Of a stretch of DNA of 64,000 bases, positions 7,507 to 15,805 are shown one piece after another. Source of the DNA: an uncultured Commensalibacter sp. (lineage in GTDB: Bacteria; Pseudomonadota; Alphaproteobacteria; Acetobacterales; Acetobacteraceae); contig CALYOP010000001.1 in the NCBI GenBank assembly GCA_945266285.1, positions 248,001 through 312,000 on the forward strand. Reading direction: 5' to 3'. Position 1 is the stretch's first letter. The number at the start of each line of letters is the position of its first letter. The notes under the pieces are model-generated. The model had not been told where the DNA came from. It worked only from the letters and a program-made list of their open reading frames with translations, and did no database searches. The position numbers were made by a program, and so were the translations under genes.

Positions 7507-9558
7507 ATGAGTGACTTATTTTCTTCAAAACGCGCCTCTAAAGCATCAATCAATCCAAATAACCGTAAGGCTTCTTCAAATAAAGAAGAAGCACTTACTC
7601 CAAATCCTCAACAATACAATGCAGAGGATATTGAAGTTCTGGAAGGATTAGAACCAGTTCGTCGACGTCCTGGTATGTATATTGGAGGAACTGATGAGGT
7701 TGCTTACCATCATCTTGCTGCTGAGATTCTTGACAATTCAATGGATGAAGCAGTGGGAGGGTTTGCAACATTTATTGATGTTAAACTTGAAACAGGGGAT
7801 AAACTTACGATACGCGATAATGGTCGTGGTATCCCCGTAGACCCGCATCCTAAATTTAAAAACAAATCCGCCTTAGAAGTTATTTTAACAACCTTGCATG
7901 CTGGCGGAAAATTCTCGAATAAAGTCTATGCCACTGCGGGTGGCTTACATGGTGTCGGATCATCAGTCGTTAATGCTTTATCCTCTTGGATGGAAGTAGA
8001 AATTGCTCGTGATCGAAAAATCTGGAGACAAACCTACGAACGAGGGAAACCGATAACCTCGCTTCAAGAAATCGGTCCTACACAAAACCGTCGAGGAACC
8101 CAGATCAGCTTCATCCCCGATACGCAGATTTTTGGTAATCTTCATTTTTCTCCAAAACAGCTTTATCGCTTGTGTCGCGCAAAAGCGTTTCTATTCCGTG
8201 GGGTGACCATACGTTGGTCATGTGACGAAGCTTTGCTCAAAAAAGGCGAAGAAATTCCTTCACAAGCAACATTACATTTTCCAAATGGCTTAGAAGATAG
8301 CTTACGTGAGGAAATCAATGAAAATGATCTTCTTTGCCCACTTTGGTCTGGGAATGCGGAGCTGCCTACTGATACAGACGGAAATAGCAATGGGAAAATA
8401 GAATGGAGTATTGCCTGGCAAGAAAAAGGAAATACAACGCTTTCTTCTTTTTGCAATACGATCCCAACGCCTTTAGGAGGCACACACGAACAAGGTTTTC
8501 GAAACGCATTATTAAAAGGTATCCGTAATTGGGGAGAACATCGTTCCAATAAACGAAGCTCGATTATTGTCTCCGAAGATGTTCTTGGTGCCTTATCTGC
8601 TAAATTATCTGTCTTTATTCGTAATCCACAATTTCAAGGACAAACTAAAGAAAAGCTTAGCTCAGCTGAAACAACCAAACTGGTCGAAACTGCTTTGCGT
8701 GACCGATTTGACCATTGGCTCGCTGCTGATCCAACACAAGCCGATCTATTATTTAATCATATTCTTGAACGCGCTGAAGAGCGGTTGCGCCACAAGGAAA
8801 ACCGTGAAGTTGCACGTAAGACTGCAACCAAAAGACTTCGATTACCTGGAAAGCTTACTGATTGTACCCGTGAAAATCCTAATCAAACTGAAATATTTTT
8901 AGTTGAAGGTGATTCAGCTGGTGGTTCAGCAAAACAGGCCCGTAATCGTGAAACTCAGGCTATTTTACCTTTGCGTGGGAAAATCCTGAATGTTGCAAGC
9001 GCTTCCAATCAGAAGCTTAATGCAAATCAAGAATTGCGTGATCTTATTGAAGCTTTGGGGTGCGGTTCTGGAAGCAATTTCAATTTACAAAAGCTCCGTT
9101 ATGGTCGCATTATCATCATGACAGATGCAGATGTTGATGGTGCCCATATTGCTTCTTTGCTCATGACCTTTTTTTATCAAGAATTACCTGAACTTATCTT
9201 AAATGGGCATTTATATCTTGCTCAACCACCACTTTATCGCTTAACCCAAGGTGGTAAGTCCATTTATGCGATGGATGATCAGGATAAAGATAAGAAAATG
9301 GGAAAATTAAATCAGAACAAAGGAAAAGTTGAAGTTTCTCGTTTTAAAGGACTTGGAGAAATGCCTCCACAAGATCTTAAACAAACGACAATGGATCCCA
9401 AACATCGTGTTCTGTTAAAAGTTTTAATTGACCAAGAAGAAACCGAACAAACAGCAGAATGTGTTTCCAATTTAATGGGACGAAAATCTGAATATCGTTT
9501 TCAGTTTATCCAGGAAAATGCTTCCTCTGTTGAAGCACTTTATATGTTAGATATCTAA
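7507..9558 (+). CDS. parE: DNA topoisomerase IV subunit B
   Basis: 683 residues; the ATPase subunit of topoisomerase IV, which decatenates daughter chromosomes with ParC. The GHKL ATPase region is clear: RRRPGMYIGG, ILDNSMDEA with the catalytic-type acidic motif, IRDNGRGIPV and GGLHGVGSSVVNAL. The Toprim domain follows with FLVEGDSAGGSA and MTDADVDGAHI, and the C-terminus has RFKGLGEM. Length and the short central region favour ParE over GyrB. About 45 residues precede the first conserved motif, longer than usual, so the true start could be internal. A strong bidirectional hairpin follows the stop. Confidence 0.93.
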   Translation: MSDLFSSKRASKASINPNNRKASSNKEEALTPNPQQYNAEDIEVLEGLEPVRRRPGMYIGGTDEVAYHHLAAEILDNSMDEAVGGFATFIDVKLETGDKLTIRDNGRGIPVDPHPKFKNKSALEVILTTLHAGGKFSNKVYATAGGLHGVGSSVVNALSSWMEVEIARDRKIWRQTYERGKPITSLQEIGPTQNRRGTQISFIPDTQIFGNLHFSPKQLYRLCRAKAFLFRGVTIRWSCDEALLKKGEEIPSQATLHFPNGLEDSLREEINENDLLCPLWSGNAELPTDTDGNSNGKIEWSIAWQEKGNTTLSSFCNTIPTPLGGTHEQGFRNALLKGIRNWGEHRSNKRSSIIVSEDVLGALSAKLSVFIRNPQFQGQTKEKLSSAETTKLVETALRDRFDHWLAADPTQADLLFNHILERAEERLRHKENREVARKTATKRLRLPGKLTDCTRENPNQTEIFLVEGDSAGGSAKQARNRETQAILPLRGKILNVASASNQKLNANQELRDLIEALGCGSGSNFNLQKLRYGRIIIMTDADVDGAHIASLLMTFFYQELPELILNGHLYLAQPPLYRLTQGGKSIYAMDDQDKDKKMGKLNQNKGKVEVSRFKGLGEMPPQDLKQTTMDPKHRVLLKVLIDQEETEQTAECVSNLMGRKSEYRFQFIQENASSVEALYMLDI

Positions 9559-9563
9559 ATAAT

Positions 9564-9593
9564 ATTTGGAAAGGAGATATTTCCTTTCCAAAT
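9564..9593. terminator. Bidirectional terminator between parE and fumC
   Basis: A perfect 12-bp stem: ATTTGGAAAGGA (9564-9575) and TCCTTTCCAAAT (9582-9593) with a six-base loop, placed between the convergent stops of parE and fumC. Flanks are AT-rich on both sides. Confidence 0.7.
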
Positions 9594-9603
9594 CAAAATT
9601 GGC

Positions 9604-11037
9604 TTAAGCGCCAATAACACCATTACCCGCCATCAAACGCGGTTTAATATGTTCATCGAACTTTTTCTCATCTAAAAGTCCAGATTGTATAGCAGCTTCT
9701 CGAAGGCTAAGATTCTTTTCATTAGCAAGATGCGCTATTTTAGAAGCACCATCATATCCCACTACTGGGGCTAAAGCGGTTACAAGCATCAAGGAATTTT
9801 CAACGAAATATCGAATACGTTCTTTGTTAAGCTTTGTCCCTTCTACTGAAAATTCACGGAATGCTTTAGCAGAATCTCTTAAAATACGGCTAGCATGAAG
9901 ACAATTCATAATTACTACAGGACGCATAACATTTAATTGGAAATTACCTTGTGCACCGGCCATAGCGACGGCGGTATCCAAACCAATTACATGAGTGCAA
10001 ACCATTACCATAGCTTCACATTGCGTTGGATTGACTTTCCCTGGCATAATTGATGACCCAGGTTCATTTTCAGGTAAATGTAATTCACCAAAACCACAAC
10101 GTGGACCCGAAGCCAACCAACGCGTATCATTTGCGACCTTCATCAAAATCGTCGCAATCCCACGTAAAGATGCCATTGTCGCCACCATGGCATCTAATCC
10201 GCCTAATGCAGCAAATTTATTAGGTGCTGTAATAAAAGGATAACCGGTTAACTTAGCAATCTTTTCTGCAATTGCCTTAGAAAACCCTTTGGGCGCATTT
10301 AATCCCGTACCGACTGCAGTTCCACCAGCAGCCAATTCATATAGTCCTTTTTCAGCCTCTTTGACACGTGCTAAACCCGCACGTAACTGTGCAGCCCAAC
10401 CAGACCATTCCTGGCCTACAGTCAAAGGTACAGCATCTTGCAAATGCGTACGACCAATTTTTACAACATCTGCCCATTCTTTGGATTTTGCTTCAATTGC
10501 TAGGACCAATTTTTCCAATTCTGGGAAAAAATGCTTTTCTAGCTCAATCACCATCGCTACATGCATCGCCGTGGGAAAGCTATCATTCGAAGATTGTCCC
10601 ATATTCACATCATCGTTTGGATGAACAGGTTTTTTACTACCAATTTCACCACCGAGTAATTGAATGGCACGATTTGCAATTACCTCATTTGCATTCATAT
10701 TACTTTGTGTGCCAGAACCTGTCTGCCAAACACAAAGTGGGAAATGCTCATCCAACGCACCTTTGGCTGCTTCCTGAGAGGCCTGAACAATTGCTTCCGC
10801 CTTTGTTTTATCTAAACGTCCTGCTTCGCAATTCACCTGAGCAGCTGCTTGTTTAACAAAACCATAGGCATGATACACTTCCAAAGGCATACGATCACCA
10901 CCAATGGAAAAATGATGTAATGAGCGTTGTGTTTGTGCGCCCCAATAACGATCAGCTGGGACATCTATAACGCCCATAGAATCACTTTCCTTACGAAAGC
11001 CGGTTTTTGAAATGCCGATGGGAATATTCTGAACCAT
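9604..11037 (-). CDS. fumC: Class II fumarate hydratase
   Basis: 477 residues; interconverts fumarate and L-malate in the TCA cycle without an iron-sulfur cluster. The fumarase/aspartase signature GSSIMPGKVNPTQ is intact and includes the catalytic serine on its mobile loop; SGTQSNMNANEV and KIGRTHLQDAVPLT (with the HLQDA region carrying the second active-site loop) are also present. It is about ten residues longer than E. coli FumC at the N-terminus (VQNIPIGISKTG). It stands behind nuoM on the same strand but a hairpin at 11082-11110 separates them, so it probably has its own promoter. Confidence 0.93.
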   Translation of the reverse strand: MVQNIPIGISKTGFRKESDSMGVIDVPADRYWGAQTQRSLHHFSIGGDRMPLEVYHAYGFVKQAAAQVNCEAGRLDKTKAEAIVQASQEAAKGALDEHFPLCVWQTGSGTQSNMNANEVIANRAIQLLGGEIGSKKPVHPNDDVNMGQSSNDSFPTAMHVAMVIELEKHFFPELEKLVLAIEAKSKEWADVVKIGRTHLQDAVPLTVGQEWSGWAAQLRAGLARVKEAEKGLYELAAGGTAVGTGLNAPKGFSKAIAEKIAKLTGYPFITAPNKFAALGGLDAMVATMASLRGIATILMKVANDTRWLASGPRCGFGELHLPENEPGSSIMPGKVNPTQCEAMVMVCTHVIGLDTAVAMAGAQGNFQLNVMRPVVIMNCLHASRILRDSAKAFREFSVEGTKLNKERIRYFVENSLMLVTALAPVVGYDGASKIAHLANEKNLSLREAAIQSGLLDEKKFDEHIKPRLMAGNGVIGA

Positions 11038-11081
11038 GAGGATACCTTTTGTACTAAAATGAAGTTGTACGAATTAATAAA

Positions 11082-11110
11082 ACCCGCTATCAGCAGGGCT
11101 GATAACGGGT
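11082..11110 (-). terminator. Rho-independent terminator of nuoM
   Basis: Arms ACCCGCTATCAGC (11082-11094) and GCTGATAACGGGT (11098-11110) pair over 13 positions with one mismatch and a three-base loop. Read on the minus strand the stem is followed by TTTTATTAATTC, so it serves nuoM and isolates it from fumC. Confidence 0.7.
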
Positions 11111-11148
11111 GATTTTCTAGCACTCTATGCTTGAAAGCGAGTCACAAC

Positions 11149-12684
11149 TTAGCGAATAATTAGATTATGGTTTTCCAACAAAGTCGTAGCCGCAACATCC
11201 TGCGTCGTTTTAGCAATTTTAAGTGAATTCGTATAAGCATTCACTGTTGGATCAAAAACGGAAAGAAAACTATTGGGATAGATTCCCATCCACAGAACAA
11301 TCAAAGCCAATGGAACTAAAATGGCCAATTCACGTGGTGAAAGATCTTTCATCGCACTAACAGCTTGTTTCAGGGTCTGACCAAAAAGAACACGGCGATA
11401 CAATACCAACATGTAAACTGCCCCTAAAACCATGCTGCTTCCGCCCAAAAGCGCAATCCAGAAAGATACTTTTAAAGCACCGATCATTACCAATAATTCA
11501 CCTACAAATGATCCTGTTCCAGGCAAGCCAATATTGGCCATAAGAAAGATCATACCTAACACGGCGAGACATGGCATTTGTCGAGCTACTCCACCAAATG
11601 CTTCAATGGAACGGGTTTCCGCACGATAAGTTACAGCAGCAACACATAAGAACAAGGCTGCAATAATCACACCATGTGAGACAACTTGTAATACAGCGCC
11701 GTCAATTCCTTCAGGTGTTAACGAGAATAATCCGACAGCAATCAAACCCATATGTGAGAAAGAAGAATAAGCAATCAAACGTTTAATATCGGTTTGAGAT
11801 AAGGCAATTACTGCACCATAAACAACGGCAACAACACCAAGACCCATTAAAATAGGTGCATAATGATGCGATGCTTCAGGCAACATCAAAACGCAAAAAC
11901 GCAATAACCCATAAGCCCCTGCCTTTGACATAACACCAGAAACTAAAATCGTCGCACAAGCTGGTGCTTCGGTATAAGCATCGGGTAACCATGCATGCAA
12001 AGGAAACAGAGGAAGTTTAACACCAAAAGCCAAAACAAATCCCAGTAACAGCCATGCCTGCACAGCTGGTGAAAAAGACATATGCATAATAGCAGGAATA
12101 TCAGTAGTTCCCGTTTGATTCCATATCCACAAAATTCCCAACATCATGAATAATGAACCAGCAAACGTAAACAAAAAGAATTGCAAAGAAGCAAATATCC
12201 GTTTCGCTCCTCCCCAAATCCCAATTAGCATACTGCTCGGCAATAGGGTTGCTTCGTAAAAGCAATAAAAAACCACCATATCAAGAGAAGAGAACAACCC
12301 GACCAAAGTGGTTTCCAGCAATAATATTGCCACCATGTAATCACGAATACGATGAACCACCATTTGCCAAGCGGCTAAAACAGATACCAAGGTTAGCAAG
12401 GTAGACAGAATAACAAAAAACAGGCTAATTCCATCGACCCCCATATGGTAAGAAACCCCAAAGGCCGAAAACCAATTACTTTGTTGTACAAACTGATAAC
12501 CAGTATTGGTTGGATCAAATTCGCTCCACATCACAACGGATAGACCAAATACGACGACACTGGTCCATAAAGCAATCCAACGTGAAGTACGCGCGATCTC
12601 TTCGTGAGAACCTCGCATAAAAAAAATGATTAACGCCCCAATAAGAGGCAAATAAGTAACTAGGGTAAGTAATACAGGATGCAC
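11149..12684 (-). CDS. nuoM: NADH-quinone oxidoreductase subunit M (lone copy)
   Basis: 511 residues, about 13-14 membrane segments; an antiporter-like proton channel of respiratory complex I. Conserved features are MGVDGISLFFV, the acidic residue in YCFYEATLLP, KLPLFPLHAWLPDA followed by YTEAP, the lysine in SGVMSKAGAYG, and IKRLIAYSSFSHMG. The start is GTG. It is unusual that nuoL and nuoN do not flank it: mutL lies upstream and fumC downstream. It could be a relocated member of the nuo operon, a second copy, or part of another NuoM-family complex; the ion-path residues argue that it is functional. Confidence 0.85.
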   Translation of the reverse strand: MHPVLLTLVTYLPLIGALIIFFMRGSHEEIARTSRWIALWTSVVVFGLSVVMWSEFDPTNTGYQFVQQSNWFSAFGVSYHMGVDGISLFFVILSTLLTLVSVLAAWQMVVHRIRDYMVAILLLETTLVGLFSSLDMVVFYCFYEATLLPSSMLIGIWGGAKRIFASLQFFLFTFAGSLFMMLGILWIWNQTGTTDIPAIMHMSFSPAVQAWLLLGFVLAFGVKLPLFPLHAWLPDAYTEAPACATILVSGVMSKAGAYGLLRFCVLMLPEASHHYAPILMGLGVVAVVYGAVIALSQTDIKRLIAYSSFSHMGLIAVGLFSLTPEGIDGAVLQVVSHGVIIAALFLCVAAVTYRAETRSIEAFGGVARQMPCLAVLGMIFLMANIGLPGTGSFVGELLVMIGALKVSFWIALLGGSSMVLGAVYMLVLYRRVLFGQTLKQAVSAMKDLSPRELAILVPLALIVLWMGIYPNSFLSVFDPTVNAYTNSLKIAKTTQDVAATTLLENHNLIIR

Positions 12685-12807
12685 GGCGTTCTCATGATTT
12701 AATCAATGAAAGACAATAATGGAGAGAATATATACTCTCTACATAGGCAATTGCACAAGAAAGTTTTCTATTCCAAAATCATATATTCCTGTTCTTGCAT
12801 AGTATTT

Positions 12808-14655
12808 CTAAGATCGATGGAATAATTTTTCGATATCTTCTTTGGACCATTTTAGCCAAGTCGGCCGTCCATGAGAGCAAGTTCCAGCTCGCGGAGTTTT
12901 TTCCATTTGTCGTAAAAGTGCATTCATTTCATCACTGTTTAGTGAGCGCCCTGCCCGCACACTATGATGACAAGCCATACGCGCAATAATGGCGTCTAAA
13001 CGGCCATTTAATGTTTCACTTTCTGTAGGATTTGTTTGTTCATCCGACTCTAACTCTTCCGCTAGATCTTTTAATAAAGGCTGTATCGAAGCCGTTCCTA
13101 ATAACTGAGGAATAGCTCTTACTAAAATCGCATTTCCTCCAAAAGATTCGATTTCAATACCAAAATTTGCCAAGCTATCTTTGAAATCAAGCAAGCATTT
13201 TGCCTCACGTGGAAGAAGCTCTATAATTTCCGGCAATAATAAAGCTTGTACCTGAATACCATTGCCCAGATATTGTTCACGCAACAGCTCATGCGTTAAG
13301 CGTTCATGAGCAGCATGCTGATCAACCATAACCAATTCCTGATTAGCCGTGATTGCTAAAATATAAGTCTTAAAAATTTGAGCAATGGCCTTACCCAAAG
13401 GAAAATCAGAGATTTGAGATGGTGTTTGTGAAATTACGGGTGCTTCAACAGGCTGGCTCGTTTCTTGCAAAACCAATGGCTGCGGAACTGTTCCCTCACG
13501 ATTTTCCCCATAATAATTTTCCATCATAAATGCTAAATTAACATGATTATTTTTTGCTGGAGGTCGTATAATCGACGCGGTTTTTGGAATATATTGTCGT
13601 GGAGTAACATCCAAGGATTCTGGATGGACTCCTGCAACACCCGCGCCCACAGCCAAAGATTTCTGCAAACTGCCAATGATCAATGCCCTAACCGCATTTT
13701 CATCCGCATAACGTAATTCTGTTTTCGCAGGATGAACGTTAATATCCACCTTATCGAGTGGAACGGTCAAAAAAAGTACAACAACAGGATAACGCCCTTT
13801 TTCCAATACTGAACGATAAGCAACTCTTATGGCCGTTTGAATTACTGGATCGACAACGGGCCGTTGGTTAACGATCATAATTTGATGCGCTGCTGTTGCA
13901 CGATTAACAGAGGGTGCGCTGATAAACCCTGTTAACCCCAATTCTTCGCGATTATAATTAACTGAAATCAGTTCTTCAGAATGAATATCGGGAAAAATAG
14001 CCTGGATTCGATCCATTTGTGATTGGGAAGGTAAATCGAAAATAACCTTATCATCAATTTGCAAATAAAATGCTACACCTGCCCTTGCAATAGCTAAACG
14101 TTGGACCACAGTTTCACAGCGTTTTACCTCAACTTTAGCTGATTTTAGAAATTTACGTCGTGCAGGTGTTGCAAAAAATAAGTCCTCAACAAGAACACGC
14201 GTCCCCGTTAAGCCAGCAGCAGGATGGACATCCGAATGCTTTCCGCCTTCAACATTTATTTGCCATGCTTGATCCCCATCCATAACCCGTGAAGTAATTT
14301 CCAAGCGTGCAGCTGCACCAATAGATGGTAGTGCTTCCCCACGGAATCCTAGCGTTGCAATATGCACAAGGTCATCTTTGGGTAATTTTGATGTGCAATG
14401 GCGTTCAATGGCAAGACGTAAATTATCAGGGGTCATGCCACAACCATTATCGGTGACTTCTATACGATCAATGCCACCATTATTTAAACACACTCGGATG
14501 CGATCAGCCCCCGCATCCAAAGCGTTTTCCAATAATTCCTTAACGACTGCAGCAGGACGCTCAATAACCTCGCCCGCAGCAATCCGATTAATCGTATGTT
14601 CAGAAAGCTGACGGATCACAGGATTACTTGTTGTTTTAAGGTTTTCCTGTGTCAC
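12808..14655 (-). CDS. mutL: DNA mismatch repair protein MutL, endonuclease type
   Basis: 615 residues. The N-terminal GHKL ATPase has ELLENALDAGA, TDNGCGM and GFRGEALPSIG, then the second-half motif GTRVLVEDLFFATPARRKF. The C-terminal domain keeps the nicking metal site: DQHA-x2-E-x4-E (DQHAAHERLTHE), ACHHSVRAG and CSHGRPTW. MutL therefore likely nicks the daughter strand itself, as expected in lineages without MutH. A Gln/Pro-rich linker (about 330-420) joins the halves. The start is GTG. Downstream nuoM is 123 bases away on the same strand; the BamF-like lipoprotein gene is 21 bases upstream. Confidence 0.94.
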   Translation of the reverse strand: MTQENLKTTSNPVIRQLSEHTINRIAAGEVIERPAAVVKELLENALDAGADRIRVCLNNGGIDRIEVTDNGCGMTPDNLRLAIERHCTSKLPKDDLVHIATLGFRGEALPSIGAAARLEITSRVMDGDQAWQINVEGGKHSDVHPAAGLTGTRVLVEDLFFATPARRKFLKSAKVEVKRCETVVQRLAIARAGVAFYLQIDDKVIFDLPSQSQMDRIQAIFPDIHSEELISVNYNREELGLTGFISAPSVNRATAAHQIMIVNQRPVVDPVIQTAIRVAYRSVLEKGRYPVVVLFLTVPLDKVDINVHPAKTELRYADENAVRALIIGSLQKSLAVGAGVAGVHPESLDVTPRQYIPKTASIIRPPAKNNHVNLAFMMENYYGENREGTVPQPLVLQETSQPVEAPVISQTPSQISDFPLGKAIAQIFKTYILAITANQELVMVDQHAAHERLTHELLREQYLGNGIQVQALLLPEIIELLPREAKCLLDFKDSLANFGIEIESFGGNAILVRAIPQLLGTASIQPLLKDLAEELESDEQTNPTESETLNGRLDAIIARMACHHSVRAGRSLNSDEMNALLRQMEKTPRAGTCSHGRPTWLKWSKEDIEKLFHRS

Positions 14656-14676
14656 GCAATTTCCATTCTTAAAATA

Positions 14677-15198
14677 TTATTTTGGTTTTTCAGAAGTCGT
14701 TGGCGTTGCCCCTTGATCAGGACTAATCCCCAAACCAAGATTATGTTGTAACCGTTTATTTTCAGCATCAGCATTAACCGCTAAATCATCCCGCCGACCT
14801 GAATTCCAAAACATAATATTATCGACAAAGGCCTTATCATATTCAAGTTCACCAGAACGCTGAACATCCGCTGAATTTTGTGCTTCACTTGCTAAAGCAT
14901 TTTGTCCAGGCGTTGCCGTTGTATTCGAATCCTGCATAGCGACATCAGGCGATAAGATTTCCAAAGCTTGTTGACTGGATGATTCTTCTTTTTGATGATC
15001 CTTACTTCCAGGAGATTGCAAATCTTCAGAAGGAGGCATTGATAAAGGATCCCGAGTCGTAACCGTATATTCATCAGGCGTAGCACGTTTAAGGCCAAAA
15101 GCTCGCGATACATCTTGTCCTGAGCAGGCGGAAAGAAATACAGCACCCATCATGCAACTCACTGGCAACCATAAACATGGGTTTAATTTATACGCCAT
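14677..15198 (-). CDS. DUF3035 family lipoprotein (BamF-like)
   Basis: 173 residues from the ATG at 15198, chosen because GAGG lies six bases before it; an upstream in-frame ATG at 15210 would add MRQI. A lipobox LSAC follows the hydrophobic segment (Cys25), so it is a lipoprotein. The core SRAFGLKRATPDEYTVTTRDPLSMPPS is the hallmark of DUF3035, a family in Rhodospirillales often labelled a BAM-complex accessory protein; that role is not shown by the sequence. The rest is Ser/Gln-rich and disordered-looking, ending with a short region RDDLAVNADAENKRLQHN. Next to lspA, the lipoprotein signal peptidase, on the same strand. Confidence 0.8.
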   Translation of the reverse strand: MAYKLNPCLWLPVSCMMGAVFLSACSGQDVSRAFGLKRATPDEYTVTTRDPLSMPPSEDLQSPGSKDHQKEESSSQQALEILSPDVAMQDSNTTATPGQNALASEAQNSADVQRSGELEYDKAFVDNIMFWNSGRRDDLAVNADAENKRLQHNLGLGISPDQGATPTTSEKPK

Positions 15199-15276
15199 AA
15201 TCTGCCTCATTCCTTATATCGTTAAACAGGTATCAAATTACAATTGTTATTATAAACCATAACAGAAATATTAAAC

Positions 15277-15795
15277 TTATACTTTCCGAATAAAGAAAGC
15301 ATCAATTAACAATACTCCTACCCCACAAACTATAGCACTATCTGCGATATTAAATACATACCATGACCAATTACCAACATACAGATGTATAAAATCTACA
15401 ACAGCTCCGAAGCGCAAACGGTCAATAATGTTTCCAATAGCGCCACCTATAATGGCACCAAGACTCATAGCAACCCATATTTTCGTAGCCTTTAACATCC
15501 ATATAAATAATGTACAGGCAATACATAACGCTGCAATAGAAAATATAACCGGTGCGAAACTACCTAAATTATTCAGCATCCCAAAAGTAATGGCATTATT
15601 CCAAACCATGGTTAAATTAAAACCTGGCATTACCGCTATACTACCTAATTCTGGAAGTTTCAGACCATATAATATCCAATATTTACTGGCCTGATCCAGG
15701 ACTAGAACAATAAACAGCATGACCATACCCAAGAATAAAACTCCTTTTTGGGTATGCTTATTTTTACTGAATATTTGCTTCAAAACCCTATCCAT
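15277..15795 (-). CDS. lspA: Lipoprotein signal peptidase (signal peptidase II)
   Basis: 172 residues with four membrane helices; an aspartyl protease of the inner membrane that cleaves prolipoproteins before the lipidated cysteine. The two catalytic aspartates are visible, Asp134 in AVVDFIHLYVG and Asp152 in FNIADSAIVCG, together with the GNIIDRL box. The N-terminus is about ten residues longer and basic (KNKHTQKG). It follows ileS by ten bases, the classical ileS-lspA pairing, and likely shares its transcript. It should process the many lipoproteins of this window. Confidence 0.93.
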   Translation of the reverse strand: MDRVLKQIFSKNKHTQKGVLFLGMVMLFIVLVLDQASKYWILYGLKLPELGSIAVMPGFNLTMVWNNAITFGMLNNLGSFAPVIFSIAALCIACTLFIWMLKATKIWVAMSLGAIIGGAIGNIIDRLRFGAVVDFIHLYVGNWSWYVFNIADSAIVCGVGVLLIDAFFIRKV

Positions 15796-15805
15796 TTCCT
15801 AGAAA

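Noticed and set aside
8163..8902. Long alternative frames within parE on both strands
   Set aside because: Composition follows parE codons and the ParE frame carries all motifs.
10289..10856. Plus-strand frames of up to 162 codons opposite fumC
   Set aside because: Shadows of a conserved enzyme; no start signals or domains.
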